Counted from the stretch's first letter, positions 1 through 10,013 are shown. The stretch: 64,000 nucleotides of DNA from Saccharibacillus brassicae (GCF_006542275.1 NZ_CP041217.1:2775501-2839500); one strand, 5' to 3'. Notes: generated from the sequence alone by a model not told the origin. Numbers and translations are program-made.

Positions 1-446
1 AGGTCTGCCGCTTTTCCATGTCCGAGAGTCTGGAAAGCGTCTTTGGCGATAGGTTCTTGTCTCTAACGGGCTGCATGTTTGTTGATCTTCAGCAGCCCGA
101 TCATCGCCGCTCCGACCAGCCCAATCGTTCCGATCGCCGGGAACTGGCCCGGTAGAATGATGCGGGAGCGAAAATGTGATCATTTTGTACGCTTTTTACG
201 CATATATTCGATCTTTTCGCAAAAATGTGGTCATTAGGGCAACAATTCAGACGTAAAAAGCGGATTTGGAGCCTTATACGGCAAAAATGTGATCAAGAAG
301 ACAACATTAATGCGGATTAGTTAGAAAAACGAGGAAAATGTGATCAAAAAGACAACATTTGCGCCGCCCTAAACAGTCATTCGGCTGTTTCGGTAGCGGG
401 AGGGGCTGTACGGTCCTACGGTCCGTTAAAATCGAAAAACGCAGCG
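1..446. other. gene-free left edge with repeat element A1
   Basis: No convincing complete gene is visible here. On the minus strand, about 60-160 can be read as a short hydrophobic tail ending in a stop near 67, without a start codon, so it may be the end of a decayed membrane protein. From about 171 to 362 lies intergenic repeat element A1, described separately. The remainder up to the terminator at 447 shows nothing recognisable. Confidence 0.5.
171..362. repeat. intergenic repeat family A, copy 1 (four units)
   Basis: Four copies of the motif AAATGTGNTCA start at 172, 223, 285 and 336, spaced 51, 62 and 51 bp. The third and fourth continue into AARRAGACAACATT, so each pairs AATGT with ACATT as short inverted arms. 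The same four-unit layout with identical spacing recurs at 16429-16620, although the sequence between motifs has diverged. It lies beyond the 3' end of the GH105 gene. No coding potential is apparent, and the function is unknown. Confidence 0.85.
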
Positions 447-487
447 AAAAAGCCCGCCAACGGATCGGTGATCCGTTGGCGGGCTTT
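447..487. terminator. bidirectional intrinsic terminator
   Basis: A perfect hairpin with arms AAAAGCCCGCCAACGGATC and its complement encloses a 3-nt loop, with an A tract on one side and a T tract on the other. It lies just beyond the stop of the minus-strand GH105 gene and should end its transcript. Confidence 0.9.
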
Positions 488-514
488 TCGGCGTGCGCGC
501 CGCGCCGCTTTTCG

Positions 515-1639
515 CTAGGCGTCCTCAGCCTGACGCTTACTTCGCTCCGTCTCTTCGCGGATGCTGCCCGCTTCCCGCTCCGCCACATCCCGCCCCGACC
601 GCCGCGCCTCCGCCTCCGCGTCTTCCAGCGCGGCGGTCAGCAGGGCAAGGGCGAGGCCCTGGCCCCAGCCCTGGGCCCATTTGCGGTCGATGCCGAGGTA
701 GCCGTCGAGGTCGTTCATGACGGCGGTGCCGCCGGACACGTTCAGGACGCGGCCGGTATCGGAGATGTTGGCGATGACGCCGTCCAGCGCTCGGCGCACG
801 TATTTGCCGTGCAGCGGGTTGCCCTGCACGATCATCGCGGCGGCGATGCCGGCGGTCGCGGACACTTCGCCGTAGGCGTCCGGACGGTCGAGGATCGTGC
901 CCCAGAGGCCGTCGTCTTTTTGCAGCTTTTTGATTGCGGCCAGTTGGTCGCGCAGCGAGCTCCAGATGTGCATCATCGGCGGATACAGGTACGCTTCGGG
1001 CAGTCCGCGCGCCGCGCGGGACATCGTGTAGGCGCCCCACGCATTGGCGCGCGCCCAGTGGAGGCCGGACATATGATCCCGATTGACGTTGTTATAGCCG
1101 TGATACCACAGCCCGGAGTCTTCGTCTTGCAAGTAGTTGATATGCCAGAAATATTGGTGCAGCGCGTCGTCGATCAGGTCTTTGCGGTCCAGCATGACGC
1201 CGGCGCGCAGCAGGAAATAAGCGGCCATGAACAGCGTGTCGGCCCAGGCCTGCTCGGGGAAATCGTTTTTGGCGGATACCGTATGCTGAAGCACCCGATC
1301 GCCGAAACGCAGGGCGTCGCGCTCCAGATAATCGATTTTGCTCAAAATCAGATCCAGATACTTCTGCTCCTGCGTCTCGGCGTACAGCGTCAGCAGCATA
1401 TGGCCCATCGCGCAGGCGTTGACCGTCCATACCGGCGGCAGGCCCGCTTCGATGTATTCGTCCACCCACGTCTCCATCCGTTCCAGATACGCTTTGTTGC
1501 CTGTCGCTTCGTACGCCCGGCTGACGCCGTAATAAGCGACGCCGCACGGCCAGTCCCAGGTGAGATCCATGTCGAGGGTGTACGTCGTCACGCGTTCGAT
1601 CAACTCTTTTAAATGTTCGGTCGGGGTGTGCAGTTTCAT
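515..1639 (-). CDS. GH105 unsaturated rhamnogalacturonyl/glucuronyl hydrolase
   Basis: The 374-aa protein matches the length and layout of glycoside hydrolase family 105 (YteR/YesR type). These cytoplasmic (alpha/alpha)6-barrel enzymes remove the unsaturated uronic acid left on oligosaccharides by polysaccharide lyases. The tract AWADTLFM (residues 131-138) carries the family's catalytic Asp, here D134. There is no signal peptide, as expected for an intracellular enzyme acting after oligosaccharide import. The ATG at 1639 follows CGGAGCG; a much longer upstream extension of the frame lacks a plausible ribosome site. An AraC regulator is divergent and a cre-like site lies between them. Exact substrate (pectin-derived or ulvan/GAG-like) cannot be told. 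Confidence 0.9.
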   Translation of the reverse strand: MKLHTPTEHLKELIERVTTYTLDMDLTWDWPCGVAYYGVSRAYEATGNKAYLERMETWVDEYIEAGLPPVWTVNACAMGHMLLTLYAETQEQKYLDLILSKIDYLERDALRFGDRVLQHTVSAKNDFPEQAWADTLFMAAYFLLRAGVMLDRKDLIDDALHQYFWHINYLQDEDSGLWYHGYNNVNRDHMSGLHWARANAWGAYTMSRAARGLPEAYLYPPMMHIWSSLRDQLAAIKKLQKDDGLWGTILDRPDAYGEVSATAGIAAAMIVQGNPLHGKYVRRALDGVIANISDTGRVLNVSGGTAVMNDLDGYLGIDRKWAQGWGQGLALALLTAALEDAEAEARRSGRDVAEREAGSIREETERSKRQAEDA

Positions 1640-1685
1640 CGGGTTTCGCTCCGTTTCGGTAGATTGGGCAGTCCGCCTACGCTGA

Positions 1686-1699
1686 TGTAAGCGCTCTAT
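1686..1699. promoter_or_regulatory. cre-like site (CcpA)
   Basis: TGTAAGCGCTCTAT matches the Bacillus cre consensus TGWNANCGNTNWCA at 12 of 14 positions. It lies between the GH105 gene and the divergent AraC gene, where catabolite repression would be expected. This is a motif match only. Confidence 0.4.
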
Positions 1700-1764
1700 A
1701 CGAGTCCATCGTAGCACAACGAACGGTACGTATTTTGCCGATTGATCGGTATTCCTCTTAAATC

Positions 1765-1792
1765 TTGCACACCTGCGACAGGTCGATATAAT
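1765..1792 (+). promoter_or_regulatory. sigma-A promoter of AraC gene
   Basis: TTGCAC and TATAAT are separated by 16 bp, and the -10 box ends 33 bp before the AraC start codon. Confidence 0.7.
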
Positions 1793-1825
1793 GGAGAAAA
1801 GCAGGGGCGAGAGGAGGCACAAGAG

Positions 1826-2665
1826 ATGCGGGAGCTGTATTACGACAACGGCAAAGAAACGTTTCTCGTCCATTATCGCAGCGGGACGAGCTACCAGATG
1901 TTTACGAGCCATTTCCATACGACGTACGAGTTTTTCCATATGCTGTCCGGTCAGCGCAAATTTTTTATCAAAGACCGCACGTTCGTGATCGAAGCCGGGG
2001 ATATCGTCGTCGTCGCCCCGAACGTGCTGCACCGGACGACCAACGCGGACACGCCCGATTACGAACGGCTCGTCGTCAACGTGCACGAGAGTCATCTGGC
2101 GGCGGTCGGCGGCGCGGCGCGAATCCCTGCGCTGCGCCCGCTGTTCGAGCGCGATTACGTGCTGCTGCGGCAGGGAAGCTACGATCCGTCCGCTATCGAC
2201 GCGCTGTCCGCCGAGATGGTCCGCGAGGTGCGGGAGGAGCGTCCGGGGTACGAGGATTACGCCCGCGCGCTGATCGTCCAACTGCTGATCGCCTGCTGCC
2301 GGCAGCTGCCCGAACAGGGCGGCGAACAGCCGGCGTCCGCGAATCCGGCGCACGAGCGGATCTTCGAGGTGGTGCGGTACATCAACGCGCATTACCGGGA
2401 AGAGCTGACGCTGCAGCACTTGGCCGAGCGGCTGTACATGAGTCCTTACTCCATCAGCCGTTCTTTTAAGGAGGCGACGGGCTTTACGTTCGTGGAGTAC
2501 GTCAACAGCGTCCGGGTCAAAGAAGCGATCGCGCTGCTGCTGCATTCTTCGCTGAAAGTGAAAGTGATCGCGAGCAAAGTAGGCTTCGGCAGCGTGACGC
2601 ATTTCGGGCGGGTGTTCAAGGAAGTGACGGGGCGAGCGCCTTTGTTTTATCGAAAAGAGGGCTGA
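1826..2665 (+). CDS. AraC-family transcriptional regulator (cupin + HTH)
   Basis: This 279-aa protein has an N-terminal AraC-type cupin sensor (residues about 10-130, with HFHTTYEFFHM and EAGDIVVVAPNVLHR typical of this fold) and a C-terminal double helix-turn-helix from about residue 180. The usual AraC features are present: LAERLYMSPYSISRSFK, and VGFGSVTHFGRVFK in the second HTH. The ATG at 1826 sits 7 bp after GAGAGGAGG and is preferred over upstream starts. It is divergent from the GH105 gene and is the likely activator of that gene in response to an oligosaccharide. The ligand is not deducible from sequence. Confidence 0.9.
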   Translation: MRELYYDNGKETFLVHYRSGTSYQMFTSHFHTTYEFFHMLSGQRKFFIKDRTFVIEAGDIVVVAPNVLHRTTNADTPDYERLVVNVHESHLAAVGGAARIPALRPLFERDYVLLRQGSYDPSAIDALSAEMVREVREERPGYEDYARALIVQLLIACCRQLPEQGGEQPASANPAHERIFEVVRYINAHYREELTLQHLAERLYMSPYSISRSFKEATGFTFVEYVNSVRVKEAIALLLHSSLKVKVIASKVGFGSVTHFGRVFKEVTGRAPLFYRKEG

Positions 2666-2703
2666 AGACGAGTGTTTTTGAGCAAAAAAGGCCGGATCAC
2701 GGC

Positions 2704-2800
2704 AGGTGGCAGGCAGCAGGCGGAACACAAGAACAACTGCCGGAAAACAAGAACAGCTGACGGAAAACAAATCAGGAACAACTGCCGGAAAACAAATCAA
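2704..2800. repeat. degenerate short tandem repeat after AraC stop
   Basis: Directly downstream of the AraC stop there are three imperfect copies of a unit resembling GAACAACTGCCGGAAAACAA, followed at once by a terminator. Similar short tandem arrays of unrelated sequence follow several other genes in this window. Confidence 0.75.
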
Positions 2801-2845
2801 AAAGACGGTTCCCGCCCATGTCGAATGAGTGTCGGAACCGTCTTT
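2801..2845. terminator. bidirectional terminator between convergent genes
   Basis: Arms AAAGACGGTTCC and GGAACCGTCTTT enclose a 21-nt loop between the end of the AraC gene and the end of the minus-strand allophanate hydrolase gene. Confidence 0.8.
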
Positions 2846-2908
2846 GCGTGAAACGCTTTTACGCGGTCGGCTATCGGAAATCATGCGGGAATCTCCCGTG
2901 AATCGCGG

Positions 2909-4654
2909 TTACAGCGCCGCCTCGACGGCCGCCAGCGCGCCGCGCCAGCCGCCGTGCTGCGAAATGTCGGCGTCTTCCTGCGCCGCATACGCTTCGCAGA
3001 CAAAGCCGGATACGAGCTGTCCGTCTTGCAGTTCGATTCGGCCGATGCCGAGCGGAGCCGGAATGTCGGCGGTGAAGCGTCCGAACGACGACAGCGGCAT
3101 GCTCCACAGCTCCATTTCGATCGCGGAGCCGCCTGCATGCACCCGGACGAGGCCCGGCTTGGGCGGCGAGGTCGGCAGACGGTACAGCTTGTACGCCGGA
3201 GCGGTGCGGACCGTCTCTACAAAAGACGCGCCCAGCCCGATCATCTGCGGCTCCAGCGTCATGCCCCGCATATGCAGGCCGCATACCGCGACGGTGATGC
3301 GGTTTGTTTCCCGTTCGATCAGCCGGGCGGCGGCGCCCAGATTCGCTTCTTCGGACGGCCGGGCGAACAGCGTAATGCCGAAAGGCAGGCGCTGCGCGGC
3401 TTCGCCGGCCGGAATGGCGAGCGCGCTGAGATCGAGCAGGTTGCAGTGATTCGTGTACAGCCCCATCCGGCTGTTGGTGGCGATCGGATCGGCGTCGACC
3501 TGCTCCCGCGTCCACGTGCCGCCGGCGGTCGGCAGGATCAGCACGGCTTCGTGCAGCAGCGTATCGGCGCTGCGGCGGATCTCGGCGAGCCGGTGCTGCG
3601 AGCGGAACAGGGCGGACGCGGTAAAAGAAACCTGTTCGCCCGTGCGCAGCACCGTCTCGGTCACGGGCAGGGTCGAACCCGGATGTCCCTCGATAAACGG
3701 CTGGAGGTCCGACCAGCGTTCGGCCACGAGCGGGCCTTCGTAGAGCAGCGCCGCCGCTTCGCCCAGCATGGAGAGGTCGATCTCGACGACCGGAATGCCG
3801 GTCTGTGCGATCATCGCTTTGGCTCGTTCCCACGCCGCCCGGTATTCGGCTTCGAACGGTCCGTAGAACGTCGGCGGATCGGCCGGAAGCAGGAAGCGTT
3901 TCGGCAGGGCTGCCGGCGCCAGCGGACGATCGAACGAATACGGATCGTCTTCCAACCGGCCGCGAATATGGCGGTCGACGGTTTCCGCGTCGTCCAGCGT
4001 ATTCGCGAAAGCGGTGACGCAGTCGATGCTGCGGCAGGCGGGGACGACGCCCCGCGAAGGCCAGGCGCCGACGGCCGGCTTGTAGCCGACGAGCCCGTTC
4101 AGCGCGGCCGGCACGCGGCCCGAACCGGCCGTGTCCGTGCCGAGGGAGAAAGAGGCCTGGCCCAGCGCCACGGCCACGGCGGAGCCCGAGCTTGAGCCGC
4201 CGCTGATCAGCTCCGGCCGAAGAGCGTTGTGGGCCGCTCCGTAGGGGCTTCTCGTGCCGACGAGACCGGTAGCGAACTGGTCCAGATTGGTTTTGCCGAC
4301 AGGAATCGCGCCGGCGGCAACCAATCGCTCCACCACGCCTGCATGGCGTTCGGCCGTATAGGCGTAATCCGGGCAGCCCGCGGTGATCGGCCAGCCGGCG
4401 GCTTCGATATTGTCTTTGATCGCGAACGGAATGCCCCACAGCGGATGGTCTGCGGGATTCAGTGAGTGCAGCCGGTCCAGATAAGGACGGATCCGTTCGT
4501 CCGTCGGCGGCAGGATCCAGATGTTCTTGTCGGTCGTGTGCCCGGCGCGCGCGATCACGGCGGCGATGACGTCTTCCGGCGTGAACAACCCGCTGCGATA
4601 GCCGCTCAGCAGCACGTCGATCGTAAGTTTGGCAGGGATGGATGATCCGGTCAT
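2909..4654 (-). CDS. atzF: allophanate hydrolase
   Basis: The 581-aa enzyme would split allophanate into ammonia and CO2. The N-terminal amidase-signature domain (about 1-440) shows the Ser-cisSer-Lys triad: K80 in FAIKDN, the Ser tract GGSSSGS at 152-158, and nucleophile S178 in GTDTAGSGR. The C-terminal ~120 residues match the extra domain that distinguishes AtzF-type allophanate hydrolases from ordinary amidases. Its ATG overlaps the stop of the upstream carboxylase gene as ATGA, so the two are translationally coupled. It is the last gene of the riboswitch-controlled operon that begins at 9645 and would complete release of all guanidine nitrogen as ammonium. Confidence 0.95.
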   Translation of the reverse strand: MTGSSIPAKLTIDVLLSGYRSGLFTPEDVIAAVIARAGHTTDKNIWILPPTDERIRPYLDRLHSLNPADHPLWGIPFAIKDNIEAAGWPITAGCPDYAYTAERHAGVVERLVAAGAIPVGKTNLDQFATGLVGTRSPYGAAHNALRPELISGGSSSGSAVAVALGQASFSLGTDTAGSGRVPAALNGLVGYKPAVGAWPSRGVVPACRSIDCVTAFANTLDDAETVDRHIRGRLEDDPYSFDRPLAPAALPKRFLLPADPPTFYGPFEAEYRAAWERAKAMIAQTGIPVVEIDLSMLGEAAALLYEGPLVAERWSDLQPFIEGHPGSTLPVTETVLRTGEQVSFTASALFRSQHRLAEIRRSADTLLHEAVLILPTAGGTWTREQVDADPIATNSRMGLYTNHCNLLDLSALAIPAGEAAQRLPFGITLFARPSEEANLGAAARLIERETNRITVAVCGLHMRGMTLEPQMIGLGASFVETVRTAPAYKLYRLPTSPPKPGLVRVHAGGSAIEMELWSMPLSSFGRFTADIPAPLGIGRIELQDGQLVSGFVCEAYAAQEDADISQHGGWRGALAAVEAAL

Positions 4655-7600
4655 GAAGCCGCCTCCTCTTGGTCGGATTGAATGGTGACGATGCAGTCGC
4701 CGGCACGAACCTGGTCGCCGGGCGACACGGTCACGGAAGTGACGATGCCGCTAAACGGCGCGATCTGATGGAACTCCATTTTCATACTTTCTTCTATTAT
4801 AAGCGTCTCGTCTTTGTGCACGAATTGGCCCGGTTCCACGAGCACTTTCCATACGCTGCCGGACATGGCGCTGTTCACCGCGAGGCTGCCTTCCGGCACG
4901 GCATTGGCTTCCTGCCCCGAAGAGACCTCCGGTTCGGATACGTGCTCGGCGATGCCGAGCGTCTTCCACAATTCTCTTTCCTGCTGGAAAGCGGACTGCT
5001 GGGAATCGCGGAAGACGGAAGAATCGGTCTCGATCGTCGCCAGCCACTTGAGGTAATCGCCGAGATTGAACGTCGTCTCTTCCATATCGACCGTGAAGTC
5101 GCCGCGCGGGAAGTCTTCGCGCATCCGCAGCAGTTCTTCTTCGGACACCGGGTAGAACCGGATCTGGTCGAAGAAGCGAAGCAGCCACGGCTTGCCCGGC
5201 TCGAAGTTTGCGGTATGGCGGATTTTGTTCCACATCTGCACGGTGCGGCCGACGAACTGGTAGCCGCCCGGTCCTTCCATGCCGTAGACGCACAGGTAGG
5301 CGCCGCCGATCCCGACCGCGTTCTCCGGCGTCCAGGTGCGGGCCGGGTTGTATTTGGTCGTCACGAGGCGATGCCGCGGATCGAGCGGCACGGCGACCGG
5401 CGCGCCGAGATAGACGTCGCCCAGTCCCATGACCAGATACGAAGCGTTGAACACGACTTCGGCCACTTCGTCGATCGATTCCAGTCCGTTCATCCGGCGG
5501 ATGAATTCCAGATTGCTCGGGCACCACGGCGCATCGGGCCGCACATTCTGCTGATACCGCTCGATCGCAAGCCGGGTTGCCGGATCGTCCCACGACAGCG
5601 GCAGCTTGACGATCCGCGACGGCACTTCGATCGAATCGAGCGGCGGAAGCGCAAGGTCCAGCTCCATGATCCGCGCCGCGGCTTCCTTGACCGAGATCCG
5701 CGAGCGGTCCAGATGGATTTGCAGCGAGCGAATGCCGGGCGTCAGCTCCTTGTGGGGGATCAGGCCGCTATCTTGGATCGCCTGCATGAGGACGTATACC
5801 TGGAACCGGTACAGCAGATCCAGCTCCCGCGCGCCGTATTCGACCAGAATATTCTCGTCGCCGGAGCCGCGCACCGTGATCGGGAACCGGCGATTGTCTT
5901 CCGCATGGGCGAGCAGCGGCGCATACTGGCCGCTTGAGCGTTCCGGCAGCACCGGAAGCGGCGCGCCCTGCGGCAGATGAGCGAGAAATTGCTCCTGCTC
6001 CTGCCACAGCTGCTCGGCTTCTTCCACCGTAATCAGCCGGAACGCGACCTGATCGCCGGGGCGAAGCTGGCCCAGCTTCCACAGTTCGGCGGAAGCCGTC
6101 GTCACCGGACAGACGAAGCCGCCGAGACTCGGACCGTCCGGTCCGAGCATGATCGGCATATCGCCGGTCAGGTCGAGCGCGCCTACCGCGTAGGCGTTGT
6201 CGTGGATATTGGACGGGTGCAGGCCGGCGTCGCCGCCGTCTTCCCTGGCCCACAGCGGCGCCGGGCCGACGAGCCGGACGCCGGTGCGGGAACTGTTGAA
6301 GTGTACTTCCCACGTCGTATCCGTGAGCTGGTCCAGATAAGCGGGCAGCAGGTATTCCTGTGTGCAGTGCGGGCCGGGAATGACGCCGATCGTCCATTCG
6401 CGGGACACGGCCGGCCGCGAAGCCGCCGCCGCCGCAGGCAGCGGCTTGCCGGCGGACGGCTTCACGCGCAGCACGGCGCCGGGGCGCAGCGCGCCGCCGC
6501 CGTAACCGCCGAAGCCGCCAAGCGTGAAGGTTGCGGCGCTGCCCAGCGTGAGCGGAATGTCGAGCCCGCCGGCGGCGAGCAGGTAAGTGCGCATGCCCGA
6601 GGCGGCTTCGCCGACGGTCAGCACCGAGCCGGCCGGCGCTTCGGTCGGCGCGTACGGCAGGACGGGCACGCCGTCGAGGTCCGCGGTCATGGCAGCGCCG
6701 GTTAGGCAGAACCGGATCGTATCCCGGAAGCGGTAGCTGCCGCCGCGGAACGTCATCTCCAGGCCGGCGGCTTCGTCTTCGTTGCCGAGCAGCCGGTTGC
6801 CGATCCGGAACGACAGCGCGTCCATCGGTCCCGAAGGCGGGACGCCGATATCCCAGTAGCCGGTGCGTGCCGGGTAGTCCTGCACCGTCGTCTGGATGCC
6901 GCCGTCGATCACTTCGATCGCGCGTTCAAGCGGCGAGAAGCCGGCGAGCATGCCGGTATGGACCTGCCCGCCGCGGAAATCCGGCTCCTGCAGCAGGGCG
7001 GCCACGTACGACTGGTTCGTCGTGAGGCCGTAGACGCGCAGTTCGCCGAGGCAGGCGATCATCGCCTCGATTGCCGCGTCCCGATCGTCCGCATGCACGA
7101 TAATCTTGGCCAGCATCGGGTCGTACAGCGTCGTTACGTCGACGCCTTTGGCGATCCACGTCTCCACGCGGGCGCCCGCCGGCCAGACCACGTCGTCGAT
7201 CACTCCGGCGCTCGGCCGGAAATCCTGGCCGGCGTCTTCGGCGTACAGGCGTACCTGCAGGCTGTGTCCCTGCGGACGCCGCACGAGATCCGGCAGGTTC
7301 CGCAGATCGTGCTTCGCTTCGCGCACCATCCATTCCACAAGATCGAGACCGAGCACTTCTTCGGTCACGCCGTGTTCCACCTGCAGGCGCGTATTCACTT
7401 CGAGGAAATAAAATTGCTCCGAAGCCGCGTCGTATAGAAACTCGACCGTGCCCGCGCTGCGATACTTCGCCGCTTCGGCGAGCATCCGCGCGCATTCCAG
7501 CATGCGCCGGCGCACGTCTTCCGGCAGCCGCGGAGCCGGCGTCTCTTCGACGACTTTCTGGTTGCGGCGCTGCACGGAGCAGTCGCGTTCGCCGAGCGCC

Positions 7601-8262
7601 ACCGCTTCGCCGTGCGCGTTGCCGAAGATCTGCACTTCCACATGCCGCGCCTGGGTGATGTATTTTTCCAAAAAGACGCCGCCGTCGTTGAAGTTGGCCG
7701 CCGCCAAACGGGTGACGGAAGCGTACGACTCCTGCAGCTCCGCTTCGTTTTCGCAGATGCGCATGCCGATCCCGCCGCCTCCGGCCGTGCTTTTGAGCAT
7801 GATCGGATAACCGATGCGCCTTGCATGCAGCACCGCTTCCTCCAGATTCTCCATCAAGCCGGTGCCGGGCAGCAGCGGAACGCCCGCCGCTTCGGCCATC
7901 GCCCGCGCGGTATGCTTCAGGCCGAACAGCTCGATATGCTCCGGCTCCGGCCCGATAAAAGCGATTCCCTGTTCGGCGCACGCTCTGGCGAACGAAGCGT
8001 TCTCGCTCAGGAAGCCGTAGCCGGGATGGATACCGTCCACGCCGTGCTCCAGAGCCGTCCGCAGAATCAGCTCTCCATTAATGTAGCTTTCTTTGGCGGG
8101 ACCTTCGCCGATCAGCACCGCTTCGTCCGCCAGCTCCACGTGCAGGCTGTCGCGATCCGCCCGCGTGTACACGACGAGCGACGCAATATTCATCTTCTTG
8201 AGCGTGCGCAGGATGCGCACCGCGATTGCGCCGCGGTTGGCGATCATCACTTTGTTAAACAT
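4651..8262 (-). CDS. biotin-dependent guanidine/urea carboxylase
   Basis: This 1203-aa single-chain carboxylase begins with a biotin carboxylase module: N-domain, ATP-grasp with [13 protein letters not shown] near 157-170, C-domain to about 450. Then follow a KipA-like (AHS2) segment from about 452, a KipI-like (AHS1) segment at roughly 750-1040, and a biotinyl domain whose ESMKM motif gives biotinyl-Lys at about 1161. This is the full urea-carboxylase architecture. Most database entries would name it urea carboxylase. Schneider and colleagues showed that enzymes of this family sitting with two DUF1989 proteins prefer guanidine, and the guanidine-I riboswitch upstream of the operon supports that here. 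The start overlaps the upstream gene by 8 bp, with GGAGGCG as ribosome site. Confidence 0.95.
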   Translation of the reverse strand: MFNKVMIANRGAIAVRILRTLKKMNIASLVVYTRADRDSLHVELADEAVLIGEGPAKESYINGELILRTALEHGVDGIHPGYGFLSENASFARACAEQGIAFIGPEPEHIELFGLKHTARAMAEAAGVPLLPGTGLMENLEEAVLHARRIGYPIMLKSTAGGGGIGMRICENEAELQESYASVTRLAAANFNDGGVFLEKYITQARHVEVQIFGNAHGEAVALGERDCSVQRRNQKVVEETPAPRLPEDVRRRMLECARMLAEAAKYRSAGTVEFLYDAASEQFYFLEVNTRLQVEHGVTEEVLGLDLVEWMVREAKHDLRNLPDLVRRPQGHSLQVRLYAEDAGQDFRPSAGVIDDVVWPAGARVETWIAKGVDVTTLYDPMLAKIIVHADDRDAAIEAMIACLGELRVYGLTTNQSYVAALLQEPDFRGGQVHTGMLAGFSPLERAIEVIDGGIQTTVQDYPARTGYWDIGVPPSGPMDALSFRIGNRLLGNEDEAAGLEMTFRGGSYRFRDTIRFCLTGAAMTADLDGVPVLPYAPTEAPAGSVLTVGEAASGMRTYLLAAGGLDIPLTLGSAATFTLGGFGGYGGGALRPGAVLRVKPSAGKPLPAAAAASRPAVSREWTIGVIPGPHCTQEYLLPAYLDQLTDTTWEVHFNSSRTGVRLVGPAPLWAREDGGDAGLHPSNIHDNAYAVGALDLTGDMPIMLGPDGPSLGGFVCPVTTASAELWKLGQLRPGDQVAFRLITVEEAEQLWQEQEQFLAHLPQGAPLPVLPERSSGQYAPLLAHAEDNRRFPITVRGSGDENILVEYGARELDLLYRFQVYVLMQAIQDSGLIPHKELTPGIRSLQIHLDRSRISVKEAAARIMELDLALPPLDSIEVPSRIVKLPLSWDDPATRLAIERYQQNVRPDAPWCPSNLEFIRRMNGLESIDEVAEVVFNASYLVMGLGDVYLGAPVAVPLDPRHRLVTTKYNPARTWTPENAVGIGGAYLCVYGMEGPGGYQFVGRTVQMWNKIRHTANFEPGKPWLLRFFDQIRFYPVSEEELLRMREDFPRGDFTVDMEETTFNLGDYLKWLATIETDSSVFRDSQQSAFQQERELWKTLGIAEHVSEPEVSSGQEANAVPEGSLAVNSAMSGSVWKVLVEPGQFVHKDETLIIEESMKMEFHQIAPFSGIVTSVTVSPGDQVRAGDCIVTIQSDQEEAAS

Positions 8263-8929
8263 GGGCTTCGCCTCCTTGGTCGTTCCAGATCAATACCTGC
8301 GCCGGTGTCGGGTTGTAGGCGTTGCACGGATTGTTCAGCTGCGGACAGTTGCTGATCAGCACGGTGACCGGGCAGAGCGCCACCAGTTCCACGTAGCGGC
8401 CCGGACCGGATACGCCGTCGGCAAAAGACAGTCCGCCTTCCGGCGTCACCGGCACGTTCATGAAGAAGTTGACGTTCGGCGCGAGATCCCGTTTGGTAAA
8501 TTCGGGCCGTCCGGCCAGCATGAGCATGAACGTATCGCGGCAGTTGTGCATCGGCAGCGTGTCGTGCGAATAGCGAACGGTGTTGCTCTGGGCGGAGCAG
8601 GCGCCGCCGATCGTGTCGTGGCGTCCGCACGTGTCGGCCGTGATCCGCAGCAGATCGCGGCCGGATTCCGCTTTGAGTACGGAGCCGGTCGTCAGGTACA
8701 GATTCCGCTGCCCGGTAATCGTGCGGATGGCGCTGTACCGGTCGGCCGGATCTTCGCTGGCGTAGAACAGCGTATCGACGGCCTGATTGCCTTCCAGATC
8801 GACGAGGCGGAGCGTCTGCCCCGGCAGCAGGTCGTGCAGCCAGCCGTCGCCGGCGGGAATGATATGGGAGTAGACCGCGTCTTCCGGACGCAGCGGGCTC
8901 AGGGCGGGCACGAATTCGTAAGTGTTCAT
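8255..8929 (-). CDS. DUF1989 protein, carboxyguanidine deiminase subunit (UAAP1-like)
   Basis: The 224-aa protein belongs to the DUF1989 family annotated as urea carboxylase-associated protein 1. With its partner encoded just upstream it corresponds to CgdAB, the heteromeric carboxyguanidine deiminase that turns carboxyguanidine into allophanate plus ammonia. Family signatures include the central [15 protein letters not shown] and the tract [23 protein letters not shown] region around residues 140-160 (seen here as [15 protein letters not shown]). The ATG at 8929 overlaps the preceding stop as ATGA and follows GAGAGGAG. An upstream extension of the frame would run into the neighbouring gene and is rejected. 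Which subunit is CgdA or CgdB I cannot assign with certainty. Confidence 0.88.
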   Translation of the reverse strand: MNTYEFVPALSPLRPEDAVYSHIIPAGDGWLHDLLPGQTLRLVDLEGNQAVDTLFYASEDPADRYSAIRTITGQRNLYLTTGSVLKAESGRDLLRITADTCGRHDTIGGACSAQSNTVRYSHDTLPMHNCRDTFMLMLAGRPEFTKRDLAPNVNFFMNVPVTPEGGLSFADGVSGPGRYVELVALCPVTVLISNCPQLNNPCNAYNPTPAQVLIWNDQGGEAHV

Positions 8930-9645
8930 TGGACGTTCGCTCCTCTCAGCAGCGCCTGGGCCTGCCATGTATTCTCGAAAGCGCGGCGGTTCTCCGGGCA
9001 GTGGCGGACACAAAGGTCCTGATCCGTGACCGGCGCCGCTTCGCTCACTTCAATCGCAATCGCGGCGTCCGGATAGAGAGGGGAGGGGTTCAGCGGATTG
9101 GGCGTATTGGAGAAGACGAACAGCACGTCCATCTCCGTGCGCAGCGTCACGCTGCGGCCTTCCGTGTCCTGCTCGGCGTAGCGCATGCTGCCGTCGAGTT
9201 CGCACACCACTTTGGAAAAAAGGTTCACCGGCGGAATCAGGTCGCGCGCCGTCAGACGGCTGCGGAACAGCTCCACCGTGAAATTCTCCGCTCCGCTGCG
9301 CAGCCAATCGTTGCGCTGCTGCTGGTAGCGGGTGAAGCCGTAGCGGTCGTCCGTGGCGCTTCGGGTCGTATAGCCGCCAAGCGGATCGTGCCAGCCCGCC
9401 GTGTCTTCGACGATCGAGGCGAGCACGCGGCCCTGATCGCTCATAAGTACGTGGCCCGCCGTGAAAAAGGCCGTGTGCTGCGCTTTTAACGTATCCGGCA
9501 TGTTGTAGCGTTCGGCGGAGTCGGCCGCGGAGTAGAGCAGCGCGGACAAATTGGCCTGACGGCCGGCGGCTTCGAACCGAACCCGTTTTCCTTTTCCGAT
9601 GATGCCGGACCATTTGCCGCCCGGCTGAATCGTGAATGCCTCCAT
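8926..9645 (-). CDS. DUF1989 protein, carboxyguanidine deiminase subunit (UAAP2-like)
   Basis: This 239-aa paralogue of the next gene is the longer member of the DUF1989 pair (urea carboxylase-associated protein 2 type). It carries the parallel motifs [14 protein letters not shown] and [16 protein letters not shown]. It is the first gene of the operon and its ATG at 9645 follows CGAGGAGGG. Between it and the promoter lie a guanidine-I riboswitch and its terminator, so expression should require guanidine. Expected role: one half of carboxyguanidine deiminase, in the cytoplasm, acting between the carboxylase and allophanate hydrolase. The longer open frame upstream overlaps the terminator and is not the real start. 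Confidence 0.88.
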   Translation of the reverse strand: MEAFTIQPGGKWSGIIGKGKRVRFEAAGRQANLSALLYSAADSAERYNMPDTLKAQHTAFFTAGHVLMSDQGRVLASIVEDTAGWHDPLGGYTTRSATDDRYGFTRYQQQRNDWLRSGAENFTVELFRSRLTARDLIPPVNLFSKVVCELDGSMRYAEQDTEGRSVTLRTEMDVLFVFSNTPNPLNPSPLYPDAAIAIEVSEAAPVTDQDLCVRHCPENRRAFENTWQAQALLRGANVQ

Positions 9646-9692
9646 GCGAAACCCTCCTCGAATCTGAATATGAACGGGAACAGGGGAGCGGG

Positions 9693-9750
9693 AAAAACAA
9701 AAAACCCGGGAGAAACCGTCAAAGCTGTTCGCTTTGACGTTTCTCCCGGG
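9693..9750 (-). terminator. riboswitch expression-platform terminator
   Basis: On the minus strand CCCGGGAGAAACGTCAAAGC pairs with its complement across a short loop and is followed by a T-rich tract at 9693-9703. The left arm reuses the last conserved segment of the aptamer (GCCCGGGAGA). Ligand binding should therefore prevent terminator formation, giving an ON switch. Confidence 0.93.
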
Positions 9751-9840
9751 CTTTTGTCCCGCCGTGGACATCGGAATGATTGCGGCCGATGCGTTTTCTC
9801 TCGGACCAGTCGGCCTTAGACAGCACCCGGAACCCTAGAA
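9742..9840 (-). ncRNA. guanidine-I (ykkC) riboswitch upstream of the carboxylase operon
   Basis: Reading the minus strand, the conserved ykkC blocks appear in order: CTAGGGTTCCG, then GGCCGACTGGTCCGAGAGA, and finally ACGGCGGGACAAAAGCCC running into GGGAGA. These are the hallmark ligand-binding segments of the guanidine-I class. The aptamer ends inside the 5' arm of an intrinsic terminator, and the first coding ATG lies about 95 nt further on. This identifies the downstream operon as guanidine-responsive. Confidence 0.96.
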
Positions 9841-9984
9841 AACAATTTGTATGCAGTTGGTGTGTCACAAACATTAACATAAGGTGACGAGTCGAGCAAG
9901 GTTTTTTTCGAAATCCAGCGTAAAAGTCGGTTTTTATAATCTTTATGTTAGGTTTAGATATTAAATGCGAATGAATGTTCCTAT

Positions 9985-10013
9985 TTACAAACGAAAAAGA
10001 AGCTTGTTATAGT
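9985..10013 (+). promoter_or_regulatory. promoter of APC transporter gene
   Basis: TTACAA and TATAGT are separated by 17 bp, about 80 bp before the transporter start codon. No guanidine riboswitch is seen in the intervening leader on this strand. Confidence 0.6.

Noticed and set aside
515..2884. Long 789-codon frame around the GH105 gene
   Set aside because: The part upstream of 1639 runs antisense through the AraC gene and has no start with a ribosome site; it is a high-GC shadow frame.
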